Positions 1-6,684 of a stretch of 45,930 nucleotides of DNA are shown piece after piece. The notes below the pieces were generated by a model. It was not told where the DNA came from. It ran no database searches and was given only the letters and a program-made list of their open reading frames with translations. The first letter of the stretch is position 1. Each line of letters starts with the position of its first letter. Origin of the DNA: an uncultured Lachnospiraceae bacterium (lineage in GTDB: Bacteria > Bacillota > Clostridia > Lachnospirales > Lachnospiraceae); assembly GCA_900315055.1 (NCBI GenBank), contig OMXP01000016.1:1-45930 (forward strand), in the 5' to 3' direction. The position numbers and the translations under genes were made by a program.

Positions 1-97
1 ACCAGTCTCTGCATTAACTATTGAAACCGCCGTATACCGAACGGTACGTACGTTGCGGTGTGAGAGGACGGGGGTTAATCTCCCCCTCCTACTCGAT
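1..97 (+). mobile_element. 3' end of a group II intron (domains V and VI)
   Basis: The first 97 bases read like the end of a bacterial group II intron. A domain V-like hairpin lies at about 22-60: ACCGC pairs with GCGGT and CGTA with TACG around TACCGAACGGTA. A domain VI-like hairpin follows, with GGGGG and CCCCC arms and the familiar 3' ending CCTACTCGAT, whose unpaired A would be the branch point. The 3' splice site is probably after base 97. A CGATAC then T6 tract follows; insertion next to terminator T-tracts is known for group IIC introns, but the subtype cannot be settled here. The reverse transcriptase/maturase gene would lie upstream of the window. Recognition is from sequence pattern; no covariance model was run. 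Confidence 0.78.
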
Positions 98-118
98 CGA
101 TACTTTTTTCTCGTGTCT

Positions 119-598
119 TCATGCCCTTGGTGGGACTTTCTCGAGGAGAGCCTGCTGCACAAGGGCAACGCAGAGATCATCGGTAAGGTCAGACGTCTCC
201 TTAAAGGAGGTCACAAGGCGCTTTGGATCCGGATTTTTCCGGTCATAGGCGTATCCGTAGATCATGCCCTGATCCCTGTCCCGCATGATCTCGATCAGGA
301 CCGGAGAATCAAGCCCCGGGATTCGGGTTTCGTAGGTTCTGGAGGTGATGGAGGGAAGGCATCTGGCAGAGAGGTTCTGTTCCACAAGGCGAAGGACAAT
401 GGAGATGCCATCCCGCTTGGCTTCAACCTGAGTCCCGTTCTCCTTCACTTCCGGGTGAAACCCCTTTCTCTCTTCTTCTGACAGGAGCTCTTTCACAAAA
501 TTCACGGCCTTTTCCCGGTCCTTGAAAACATACTTGTCCTGTTTGTCAGTCCCTGTTGTTGTGTAGGTTGTCGAGATGGTGACGGTGAAGTACTGCAT
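119..598 (-). CDS. Hypothetical protein, 159 aa
   Basis: I do not recognise this protein. It is 159 residues, charged and soluble-looking, with no signal peptide, membrane segment or Cys cluster. Residues about 28-46 form a Lys/Glu-rich helix (KDREKAVNFVKELLSEEERK). The start is the ATG at 598, preceded by GGAGAG four bases upstream. The gene lies just beyond the terminator of the HD-domain gene at 660-1133, so it is probably transcribed separately, but no convincing promoter fits the 60-base gap. Its stop is about 20 bases from the group II intron end, so the intron sits immediately downstream and has not interrupted it. Codon use resembles the neighbours, which supports a real gene, but the function is unknown. 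Confidence 0.6.
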   Translation of the reverse strand: MQYFTVTISTTYTTTGTDKQDKYVFKDREKAVNFVKELLSEEERKGFHPEVKENGTQVEAKRDGISIVLRLVEQNLSARCLPSITSRTYETRIPGLDSPVLIEIMRDRDQGMIYGYAYDRKNPDPKRLVTSFKETSDLTDDLCVALVQQALLEKVPPRA

Positions 599-612
599 GT
601 TTCTCTCCGGGA

Positions 613-643
613 AATAAAAAAGTCTGCAGGAACCCCTGCAGAC
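613..643 (-). terminator. Intrinsic terminator after the HD-domain gene
   Basis: Read on the minus strand, GTCTGCAGG and CCTGCAGAC form a perfect 9-bp stem with a 4-base loop, followed by T6ATTT. It lies 16 bases beyond the stop of the HD gene and in front of the 119-598 gene. Confidence 0.9.
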
Positions 644-659
644 CCTGTAGAATCCTGTA

Positions 660-1133
660 TTACTGAACGGCCGTGTTCATGGACCGAAGCTTTCGCTCGG
701 CGGCCTTGGCCTTCAGGCGGGGGAGTGCCTCCCCGTACTTTTTCTGGAACTTCTGGACAAGCTCCGGATTGTTGCGCACTCTCGTGACATCGGCGTTGTG
801 CTCGATGTCCGCGATCTTGACCTTGGTTGCGAGGTCATTCTCCGCGACCCGGTCGATGTAGTCGAGATAGGACTCCCCGCACCGGTGTGTCAGACAGTCC
901 AGCGCCTCGATGACGGTTTCGGAAAAGCCCATCTCACGAAGGTCTCCGATCGTCACATCGGTATCCTCGAGGATATCGTGGAGCAGGGCAACGATCGTCG
1001 AATCCTCGTCGTCCATCTGTTCCGCCACGTGGATCGGGTGAAAGATGTAGGGGACACCGGCTTTGTCCAGTGCGCCCTGATGCTTTTCGTAGGCGAGTCT
1101 CATGGCCCGTTCCGTCGCATCCGTATAGATCAT
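660..1133 (-). CDS. Stand-alone HD-domain protein, MESH1/SpoT-hydrolase-like (alarmone hydrolase)
   Basis: A 157-residue protein consisting only of the HD fold of the RelA/SpoT family. H18, the FHP motif at 31-33, the HD pair at 52-53 inside ALLHDILEDT, and D109 in VKIADIEHN follow the order of metal ligands in SpoT-type (p)ppGpp hydrolases. No synthetase, TGS or ACT domain is present, so this is a small alarmone hydrolase of the MESH1 type; activity on ppGpp is inferred. The ATG at 1133 was chosen over an upstream in-frame ATG at 1217 because AAGGGAG lies 11 bases before it and homology begins there. A short GCCGG/CCGGC inverted repeat at 1157-1171 lies in its leader. The gene is divergent from the hydroxyacid dehydrogenase and is followed by a strong terminator. 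Confidence 0.78.
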   Translation of the reverse strand: MIYTDATERAMRLAYEKHQGALDKAGVPYIFHPIHVAEQMDDEDSTIVALLHDILEDTDVTIGDLREMGFSETVIEALDCLTHRCGESYLDYIDRVAENDLATKVKIADIEHNADVTRVRNNPELVQKFQKKYGEALPRLKAKAAERKLRSMNTAVQ

Positions 1134-1300
1134 AGACAGGAATACTCCCTTCTGATGCCGGGAAAGCCGGCTGACAGGAACATTTCTCCTTACACCGTAA
1201 ATCTTATCACCGGGCAAAGGAGGGAAACAAGAGCAGATTCAAATCTCGGCACTTCTCCTGAAAATGCCGCCTGTCTGCCGCTCTTCCTCATCAATGTGTC

Positions 1301-1330
1301 TTGTGCCGGCGCAAGATTGCGCGCTACAAT
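1301..1330 (+). promoter_or_regulatory. Promoter with inverted-repeat operator for the dehydrogenase-crcB unit
   Basis: TTGTGC (1301-1306), an 18-bp spacer and TACAAT (1325-1330) form a plausible promoter 45 bases before the ATG at 1375. A perfect inverted repeat GCGCAAGATTGCGC (1309-1322) fills the spacer and is a likely repressor or activator site. The regulator is unknown. Confidence 0.55.
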
Positions 1331-1374
1331 GGCTCCCTGAAAGGAAAAATCAGGACCAGAAGGGAAGATTTCAG

Positions 1375-2358
1375 ATGAAACTGCTTGTACTTGCCAATGA
1401 AAACCGCGTTGCAAGGTTTCTGCCGGACCTTCCGGTTGCAAAAAACGCCGAGGTGGTTATTCTCCCCATTGATACCCCGGAGGATGAAGTGATCCGAAAG
1501 GGACAGGGCGCGGACGCGTTCCTTGTCGATGCGATCAGCCCCTGTACGAGGCGGGAGATGGAGGAAATCGGTACCCTGAAGCTCATTCAGTCGGAAGGCG
1601 TTGCCTACAACCGGATCGATGTGAAGGCCGCGGCCGAGTTTAAGATCCCCGTCTGCAACCAGAAGGGGGCCAATGCCGTGGCAGTGGCCGAGGAAACCGT
1701 GATGCTCATGCTCTGCCTTCTTCGAAGCGTCGTCCCCGGCTATCGCGCAGTTCTTTCCGGGCATCAGATCGAGCAGAAGGACCGTCTCATGGCGCAGGGC
1801 ATCCGGGAGCTCTCGGAGGTGAGAGTAGGACTTGTGGGTTTTGGCGCGATTGGGAAGGAGACGGCGCGTCTTCTTGTTCCGTTCGGGCCGGAGGTTGTTT
1901 ACTGGCAGCGGCACCGGGCGGACTCCGCGGTCGAGGAGGATCTGCACGCATCGTATACGGACCTCGACACCCTTCTTGCGACCTCGGACATCGTAAGTCT
2001 CCATGTCCCCGTAACACCGGATACCACGCTCATGTGCGATGCCTCTTTCTTTGAGAAGATGAAGGACGGGGTTCTGTTTATCAATACGGCACGGGGAGAG
2101 CTTGTCGACAACATGGCCCTTCGCTCTGCGATCCTTTCCGGAAAGGTCGCCTTGGCCGGGATCGATACTCTCGCGCCGGAGCCGGTGCAGAAGGACAATC
2201 CGCTCCTTACCCTTCCGGAGGACGTGCAGGACCGTGTCCTTGTCACCCCGCACGAGGGCGGAATTACGACGGGATTCTTCAAGAGAGCCCACAGGACGCT
2301 GTGGGAGAACATTGAGCTCGTCCTTGCCGGGAAGGAGCCAAGGAATAAGGTGAACTGA
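1375..2358 (+). CDS. D-isomer-specific 2-hydroxyacid dehydrogenase (NAD-dependent)
   Basis: A 327-residue member of the D-2-hydroxyacid dehydrogenase family, which interconverts 2-keto acids and D-2-hydroxy acids with NAD(H). The split N- and C-terminal catalytic domain surrounds a Rossmann domain with the GFGAIG dinucleotide motif at 155-160. Later motifs are INTARGELVDN (substrate-binding Arg), LAPEP (catalytic Glu) and TPHEGG (catalytic His), all in the expected order. The substrate is not readable; phosphoglycerate, lactate or a bulkier keto acid are all possible, and there is no C-terminal ACT domain as in long PGDHs. ATG 1375 is preceded by AGGGAAG; longer in-frame starts would overlap the promoter. 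CrcB starts one base after the stop, so the two are co-transcribed. Confidence 0.88.
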   Translation: MKLLVLANENRVARFLPDLPVAKNAEVVILPIDTPEDEVIRKGQGADAFLVDAISPCTRREMEEIGTLKLIQSEGVAYNRIDVKAAAEFKIPVCNQKGANAVAVAEETVMLMLCLLRSVVPGYRAVLSGHQIEQKDRLMAQGIRELSEVRVGLVGFGAIGKETARLLVPFGPEVVYWQRHRADSAVEEDLHASYTDLDTLLATSDIVSLHVPVTPDTTLMCDASFFEKMKDGVLFINTARGELVDNMALRSAILSGKVALAGIDTLAPEPVQKDNPLLTLPEDVQDRVLVTPHEGGITTGFFKRAHRTLWENIELVLAGKEPRNKVN

Positions 2359-2359
2359 C

Positions 2360-2734
2360 ATGCTGAAAACCATACTGCTTGTTGCCGCGGGAGGAGCGGT
2401 CGGCGCCATCCTCCGGTATCTTGTAAGCCTCATTCCCTTCGGGACCGCATTCCCGTTTGCAACGTTTTTCACGAACCTTGTCGGTGCGTTTCTCATAGGA
2501 CTGATCGCGGGCCTTCTTGTCGACAATGTTCTCTCGAAGGATGCCGGCTCGTTCCTGAAGACCGGCGTCTGCGGCGGCTTTACGACGTTCTCGACGTTCT
2601 CCCTGGAGGCGTACACCCTGCTGAACGACGGCCACCCGGTTCTTGGCGGTGCCTATGTCGTCCTCTCGGTGGGACTTGCCGTGGTCGGCGTTGTCCTGGG
2701 ACTGACCCTTGCAAAAGTCCTTTCCACCCGTTGA
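2360..2734 (+). CDS. crcB: Fluoride channel/exporter CrcB (Fluc)
   Basis: A 124-residue, four-helix membrane protein of the CrcB/Fluc family, which exports fluoride as an antiparallel dual-topology dimer. Hallmarks are GGAVGAILRY near the N-terminus, the conserved Asn in TNLVGAFLIG, and the central GFTTFSTFS segment with the phenylalanines and break that line the fluoride pore and bind Na+. Only one copy is present, so it should act as a homodimer, unlike the paired crcB genes of many Gram-positives. It starts one base after the hydroxyacid dehydrogenase stop. No fluoride riboswitch pattern was found upstream. Its stop codon lies inside the -35 box of the next promoter. Confidence 0.92.
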   Translation: MLKTILLVAAGGAVGAILRYLVSLIPFGTAFPFATFFTNLVGAFLIGLIAGLLVDNVLSKDAGSFLKTGVCGGFTTFSTFSLEAYTLLNDGHPVLGGAYVVLSVGLAVVGVVLGLTLAKVLSTR

Positions 2735-2759
2735 CACCGGAAATGTTGACTGGTATACT
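2731..2759 (+). promoter_or_regulatory. Near-consensus sigma-70 promoter for the FeoB-associated peptide gene
   Basis: TTGACA (2731-2736), 17-bp spacer, TATACT (2754-2759). The -35 box overlaps the crcB stop codon. It should drive the small gene at 2813. Confidence 0.82.
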
Positions 2760-2772
2760 CCGAATTAGAGAA

Positions 2773-2799
2773 GTTAAATTGATTAACAGCAAGTTTAAC
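2773..2799 (+). promoter_or_regulatory. Candidate metalloregulator operator
   Basis: GTTAA-ATTGA-TTAAC (2773-2787) is a perfect 5+5+5 inverted repeat, followed by a second palindrome GTTTAAC (2793-2799). Both fall just downstream of the start expected from the promoter at 2731-2759 and before the ribosome site. The placement fits a repressor such as a DtxR/MntR- or Fur-type metal sensor; the identity is inferred only from the likely iron role of the gene. Confidence 0.45.
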
Positions 2800-2812
2800 C
2801 AGGAGGGATTGT

Positions 2813-3001
2813 ATGAATCTCATCAGTATCCTGATCTTCGCGGCGATTGCCGTTTTGTTTGTCCTTGCAATTCGCTATACCGTCAGGCACCCCGATGCCT
2901 GCGAGGGCTGTGGCAGCAAGGGAGCCTGCAACGGGTCCTGCGCGACCTGCAACGAAATCGACATGTCAAAGGTGCCGGACCGCTTCAAACTGAAGAAATA
3001 G
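2813..3001 (+). CDS. FeoB-associated Cys-rich membrane peptide
   Basis: A 62-residue peptide with one N-terminal membrane helix (about 4-22) and a cytoplasmic Cys-rich tail: C30, C33, C39, C43 and C46 in a CEGCGSKGAC...CATC arrangement. This is the signature of the FeoB-associated Cys-rich family, thought to assist ferrous-iron uptake, perhaps by binding iron or an Fe-S cluster. No feoA or feoB lies in this window, so it is an orphan copy. AGGAGG lies 7 bases before the ATG. It has its own near-consensus promoter and a terminator, making a monocistronic unit, and the inverted repeats in the 5' leader suggest metal-responsive control. Confidence 0.8.
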   Translation: MNLISILIFAAIAVLFVLAIRYTVRHPDACEGCGSKGACNGSCATCNEIDMSKVPDRFKLKK

Positions 3002-3042
3002 GCCGGTAAACCGGAAACAGAGGAAAGATCAGATTGTCGGAC

Positions 3043-3076
3043 AGCCAGGGCAGAAGTGCCCTGGCTTCTTTTTCTC
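3043..3076 (+). terminator. Intrinsic terminator after the FeoB-associated gene
   Basis: AGCCAGGGCA and TGCCCTGGCT form a 10-bp stem with a GAAG loop, followed by TCTTTTTCTC. It abuts the convergent radical SAM gene. Confidence 0.9.
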
Positions 3077-3962
3077 ATTTGGCGATCGCTGAGCGGAGCG
3101 TGTTCATCACTCTTTTTTTGTCCGCGCTCCAGAGAGGTGCGATCAGCTCGGACTTTTTGCCGTCCCCGGTGAGACGGTGATAGATCGTATCCGGTGGCAG
3201 TGCCCTGATGCAGGAGACCACAAGATCCGTGTACTCGGGCAGGGTGAGCACGTGGAAATGGGTTTCTTCATATTCTCTCTCCAGGGCAGTTCCCGAGAGG
3301 ACGTGCAGAAGCTGCAGCTTTACACCGGGTGTCGGGGTGAGACAGGAGAGGTATGCCATGGTATGGAGACAGTCTTTCTTTGTCTCCCCGGGAAGCCCGA
3401 GGATTACGTGGACGATGACCGGAATACCGAGAGATGTCAGATCGCGGTACGCTTTCTCAAAGACCGCATTGGGATAGCCCCGCCTGATGTGGCGGGCGGT
3501 TTCTTCGTTTGCTGTCTGGAGCCCCAGTTCCACCCAGACGGGTTTGATTTCGGAGAGTTCCTTCAGCATCCGGAGCACCTCGTCTTGCAGGCAGTCGGGG
3601 CGGGTGGCGATGTCGAGAATCACGATCTCCAGGCGAGTGATCGTCTCGAGGTAAAGTGCCCGGAGACGGTCAATGTCCCCGTAGGTATTCGTATAGGACT
3701 GGAAGTAGGCGATGTAGCGGCGGGAAGCTTCCGGGATGGAGGCCATCTTGGCGGAAACTTTCCTTTTTGCCTCCTCGATCTGCTCCCCGATTGGGGCAAA
3801 GGAAGCTGCAAATTCCCCGGAGCCTCCCTGTGAGCAGAAGGTGCAGGGGCTCTCAAGGGTTCCGTCTCTTCCGGGACAGGTGCAGCCGGAGGAGAGGGAC
3901 AGCTTGTAGATGCGTGTTCCGTAGGTCTCTTTGAGGACCTCACCGATCGTTCGAATGGTCAT
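3075..3962 (-). CDS. Radical SAM protein, YhcC/TIGR01212 family
   Basis: A 295-residue radical SAM enzyme. The cluster-binding cysteines are near the N-terminus: C29 in TCPGRDGT, then C40 and C43 in CTFC, matching the spaced CPxRDG...CxFC pattern of the YhcC family rather than the standard CX3CX2C. A middle GLPGETKKD and the later glutamate/arginine-rich barrel strands fit the family, whose physiological substrate is not established. The ATG at 3962 is preceded by GGAAAGG 7 bases upstream, and upstream in-frame codons show no homology. It is divergent from the YolD-polymerase operon across an 89-base gap holding the palindrome ATTGTACAAT at 3990-3999. Confidence 0.82.
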   Translation of the reverse strand: MTIRTIGEVLKETYGTRIYKLSLSSGCTCPGRDGTLESPCTFCSQGGSGEFAASFAPIGEQIEEAKRKVSAKMASIPEASRRYIAYFQSYTNTYGDIDRLRALYLETITRLEIVILDIATRPDCLQDEVLRMLKELSEIKPVWVELGLQTANEETARHIRRGYPNAVFEKAYRDLTSLGIPVIVHVILGLPGETKKDCLHTMAYLSCLTPTPGVKLQLLHVLSGTALEREYEETHFHVLTLPEYTDLVVSCIRALPPDTIYHRLTGDGKKSELIAPLWSADKKRVMNTLRSAIAK

Positions 3963-3989
3963 GTTTGTGCCTTTCCGTGGGATATCAGT

Positions 3990-3999
3990 ATTGTACAAT
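3990..3999. promoter_or_regulatory. 10-bp palindrome between radical SAM gene and yolD-like gene
   Basis: ATTGTACAAT is a perfect palindrome in the divergent intergenic region. On the minus strand it supplies a TACAAT -10-like hexamer, so it may be an operator, part of the radical SAM promoter, or both. No clear -35 partner is visible. Confidence 0.35.
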
Positions 4000-4051
4000 G
4001 AGCCTGTGGAAGGTGCGTTTGATTTTGCTCTGATTTTATGTGGAGGCGGCG

Positions 4052-4456
4052 ATGAGCGATACGGATGTGGACAAATATAAAGACATGCTGGACATGCCGC
4101 ACCATGTCTCCACGCGGCATGCGCCGCTTTCCATGGAACAGCGGGCGGCACAGTTTCTGCCCTTTCAGCCGCTGACCGGATATGAGGACGTGATCCGGGA
4201 GGCCGGACGGCTGACAGAGAGCGACGTGTCCCTGACAGAGGACGAAAAGGATTCTCTCGACTTTACCCTGGACACCGCCCTGGAGAACGGGGCGTGCGTG
4301 CACGTTCGATTCTTTGAGCCGGATTCCAAAAAGGAAGGCGGCGCCATGCGGGACTTTGAGGGCGTGCCGGTCCGGGTCGACGATGCGGGAAACATCGTTT
4401 TTTCGGACGGGACGAAGATCCCGGTGTCCGCGGTCCGTGCTCTGGAGGAAGTCTGA
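4052..4456 (+). CDS. YolD-like protein, partner of the Y-family polymerase
   Basis: A 134-residue YolD-like protein. The family signature is the segment with MEQRAAQFLPFQPLTGYED at about 29-47, followed by a helical Glu/Asp-rich stretch and a small beta domain ending in the last 30 residues. YolD-like proteins are encoded beside UvrX/YqjW-type polymerases and may help or limit them; the mechanism is unknown. ATG 4052 follows TGGAGG by 5 bases; an in-frame GTG at 4040 would remove the ribosome site. Its stop TGA overlaps the ATG of the polymerase by one base, a typical translational coupling, so the two products are made together. Confidence 0.82.
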   Translation: MSDTDVDKYKDMLDMPHHVSTRHAPLSMEQRAAQFLPFQPLTGYEDVIREAGRLTESDVSLTEDEKDSLDFTLDTALENGACVHVRFFEPDSKKEGGAMRDFEGVPVRVDDAGNIVFSDGTKIPVSAVRALEEV

Positions 4457-5949
4457 TGGAGAGAACCTATCTTGCAATCGATCTGAAGTCCTTCTACGCA
4501 TCCTGTGAGTGCGCAGACAAAAAGCTCGATCCCTTAACGACGATGCTTGCGGTTGCCGATGAGACGAGAACCGACAAGACGATCTGCCTTGCCGTCTCCC
4601 CGGCGCTCAAGGCCTACGGCATTCCGGGGCGTCTCCGTCTCTTTGAGCTGAAGGAGGCGGTGCGGAGAGTCAATGCGGACCGGAAGGCGAAAAACCACGG
4701 ACAGGACTTTACCGGAAGCGCCTCCGATGCGAAGGATCTTGCGGCGGACCCGTCCCTTGCCCTTGACGTCATTATCGCTCCGCCCCATATGGCAAGGTAC
4801 ATGGCCCTTTCCGGGAAGATCTACGGGATCTACTTAAAATATGTCGCCCCGGAGGATATCCATGTCTATTCCATTGACGAGGTGCTGATGGACGTCACCT
4901 CCTACCTTGGACCTCTGTCCATGACGGGACAGGAACTCGCCTCCCGCATGGTACGGGACATCTATCAGGAGACCGGGATCACGGCGACCTGCGGGATGGG
5001 AACGAACCTGTACCTGGCAAAGGCCGCGATGGACATCCTCGCAAAGCATGCCGAACCCGATGAGAGCGGCATGCGCTTTGCGGCTCTGACGGAAAAGACG
5101 TACCGGGAAAAGCTCTGGAGCCACCGGCCGCTCACGGATTTCTGGCGGGTGGGAAAGGGCATTGCAAAGCGCCTTGAGAAGGCGGGACTTTTTACGATGG
5201 GGGACATCACAAGGTGCTCCATCGGGACAAGCACGGACTACTACAACGAGGAGCTCCTCTACCGGATGTTCGGGATCAACGCAGAGCTTCTCATCGACCA
5301 CGCCTGGGGGTGGGAACCGGTGACGATTGCGGACATCAAGGCCTGCCACCCGAGAAAAGAGAGCGTCGGCGCAGGACAGGTGCTCTCCTGCGGCCGGAGC
5401 GGAGACAAGGCACGGCTCATCGTCCGGGAGATGGCGGATTCCCTCTCGATGGAGCTCTTTGAAAAGAAGCTCGTGACAAAGGACCTGTCGATGGCGATCG
5501 GCTATGAGAAGGTCGAGGGATATACCGGGGCGACCCACGTTGATCACTACGGGCGGGTGGTGCCCAGGCACTCGGTCGGGGCAGAGCACCTCTCCGGCTA
5601 TACGTCCTCGCCTGCAAAGCTCATGGAAGGCTTTACGAGGCTCTATGAGAGAATAGAGAATCCAAACCTTATGGTGCGGCGGCTGAGCCTTGTCTGTGAG
5701 CACGTCATCCCGGCCGATGAGGCGCCGGAGGATGCGCCGCGCCAGCTCGACCTGTTCACGGATTTTCACCTGCAGGAGGAAAAGGACAAAAAGGAGAAGG
5801 AAAAAGACAGGAAGCAGGAAAAGCTCCAGGAGGCGATGGCGAGCATCAGGAGCCGCTACGGAAACAACGCCCTGGTGCGGGGCATGGATCTTCTCGATGA
5901 TGCCACGGGGATGGAGCGGAACAATCAGATCGGCGGGCACAAGGCCTGA
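4456..5949 (+). CDS. Y-family DNA polymerase, UvrX/YqjW (UmuC-like) type
   Basis: A 497-residue translesion polymerase. The palm carries the first metal aspartate at D9 in AIDLKSFYAS and the catalytic D141-E142 in SIDEV; thumb and little-finger domains follow. QLDLF at 430-434 is a beta-clamp binding motif. After it comes a highly charged Lys/Glu helix (about 440-462) and a conserved tail ending near NNALVRGMDLL. The long form with an upstream YolD partner is the UvrX/YqjW subgroup rather than DinB, which is encoded separately at 9803. It should copy past DNA lesions at stalled forks. Translation is coupled to the YolD gene. No canonical GAAC-N4-GTTC LexA box is visible upstream. Confidence 0.9.
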   Translation: MERTYLAIDLKSFYASCECADKKLDPLTTMLAVADETRTDKTICLAVSPALKAYGIPGRLRLFELKEAVRRVNADRKAKNHGQDFTGSASDAKDLAADPSLALDVIIAPPHMARYMALSGKIYGIYLKYVAPEDIHVYSIDEVLMDVTSYLGPLSMTGQELASRMVRDIYQETGITATCGMGTNLYLAKAAMDILAKHAEPDESGMRFAALTEKTYREKLWSHRPLTDFWRVGKGIAKRLEKAGLFTMGDITRCSIGTSTDYYNEELLYRMFGINAELLIDHAWGWEPVTIADIKACHPRKESVGAGQVLSCGRSGDKARLIVREMADSLSMELFEKKLVTKDLSMAIGYEKVEGYTGATHVDHYGRVVPRHSVGAEHLSGYTSSPAKLMEGFTRLYERIENPNLMVRRLSLVCEHVIPADEAPEDAPRQLDLFTDFHLQEEKDKKEKEKDRKQEKLQEAMASIRSRYGNNALVRGMDLLDDATGMERNNQIGGHKA

Positions 5950-6025
5950 TTTAACGGGGATTTTACAAGAGGATTCGAACTCCTTTACGAACCTTCGGTA
6001 CGCTTTAGGTACAGGAGGTAAGGAT

Positions 6026-6562
6026 ATGGAATTTCAGCTGATGCTGTTCATTGCAGTGCTTCTTCTGCTGGCGGCGGCTCTTATCCTTGGAAATGCCGCC
6101 TTTGCAGGCAGGGAGAGAGAAAAGTGCACGATCCAGAACTTCCCCGTTCACAGCCCTGCGCTGTTTTGCCTGTACGGGATTGTCCCGATCCTTGTTCTTG
6201 CGGGACTGATGGCGATTCTGCTTCTCAGCGGGCGCGCGGTCCAGGTGCCGGGCTGGGGGATTCCCCTCATGAGCCTGCTTCTTGTGGTGCCTTACGCCAT
6301 CCTTGCCCTGCAGCCGGTGTCCGGCGCGAACGGGGCAAAGGTCGAGGGAAACACCATCACTGTCCGGACTTATCTTTCCAGGCACACCTACACCTTCGAT
6401 CAGATCCGCGCATGCACGCTGGAGGGAGAAAAGGTGAGCCTTTATGTGATCGGCAGAGACCGTGCCATCTTTACCTTTGACCGGAACGACGAGGGATATG
6501 CGCTCCTGATGAAACGCCTGTCCGATGCCGGTATTCCGGTCACGGCAAAAGCCGTACTGTAA
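6026..6562 (+). CDS. Membrane protein with C-terminal PH-like domain, 178 aa
   Basis: I recognise no specific family. Three hydrophobic segments (about 5-25, 45-69 and 78-97) precede a soluble C-terminal half from about residue 105, whose alternating strands (GNTITVRTYLSRHTYTF, then VSLYVIGRD, AIFTFD) and final helix resemble bacterial PH-like domains. The start ATG 6026 follows AGGAGGTAAGG. The gene sits 76 bases after the polymerase, with no strong promoter between, so it may be read through from that operon; the preceding gap holds two CGAAC direct repeats (about 5975-5992) of unknown meaning. An intrinsic terminator follows 20 bases after the stop. Likely located in the cytoplasmic membrane. 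Confidence 0.7.
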   Translation: MEFQLMLFIAVLLLLAAALILGNAAFAGREREKCTIQNFPVHSPALFCLYGIVPILVLAGLMAILLLSGRAVQVPGWGIPLMSLLLVVPYAILALQPVSGANGAKVEGNTITVRTYLSRHTYTFDQIRACTLEGEKVSLYVIGRDRAIFTFDRNDEGYALLMKRLSDAGIPVTAKAVL

Positions 6563-6582
6563 TATTCGTCCATTCCAGGAGA

Positions 6583-6613
6583 GCGGCAGGAGAGATCCTG
6601 CTGCTTTCTTTTT
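6583..6613 (+). terminator. Intrinsic terminator
   Basis: GCGGCAGGA and TCCTGCTGC (one G-U pair) form a 9-bp stem with a GAGA loop, followed by TTTCTTTTT. It ends the membrane-protein transcript. Confidence 0.88.
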
Positions 6614-6620
6614 GCACAGC

Positions 6621-6683
6621 AAAACTCCCCGGAGCGGAATCCATTTGATCCTTTCGGATTCCGTACCGGGGAGCTGTTTGTTT
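6621..6683. terminator. Long bidirectional hairpin between convergent genes
   Basis: CTCCCCGG (6625-6632) pairs with CCGGGGAG (6666-6673), and inside it CGGAATCC (6635-6642) pairs with GGATTCCG (6656-6663). T-rich tails follow on both strands. It probably terminates the J-domain gene on the minus strand and backs up the terminator at 6583. Confidence 0.75.
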
Positions 6684-6684
6684 T

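Noticed and set aside
21..248. Open frame of 75 codons (starts MKPPYTERYVR) at the left edge
   Set aside because: This is the well-known chance frame through the 3' end of group II introns. It crosses the splice site and has no ribosome site.
1134..1374. Fluoride riboswitch before the crcB unit
   Set aside because: I looked for the conserved pseudoknot and the later CUGAUG-like end and did not find them in this gap or in front of crcB.
1324..2616. 430-codon open frame on the minus strand opposite the dehydrogenase and crcB
   Set aside because: It is the antisense of two clearly recognised genes; composition follows the GC-rich third positions of the sense strand and no domain is visible.
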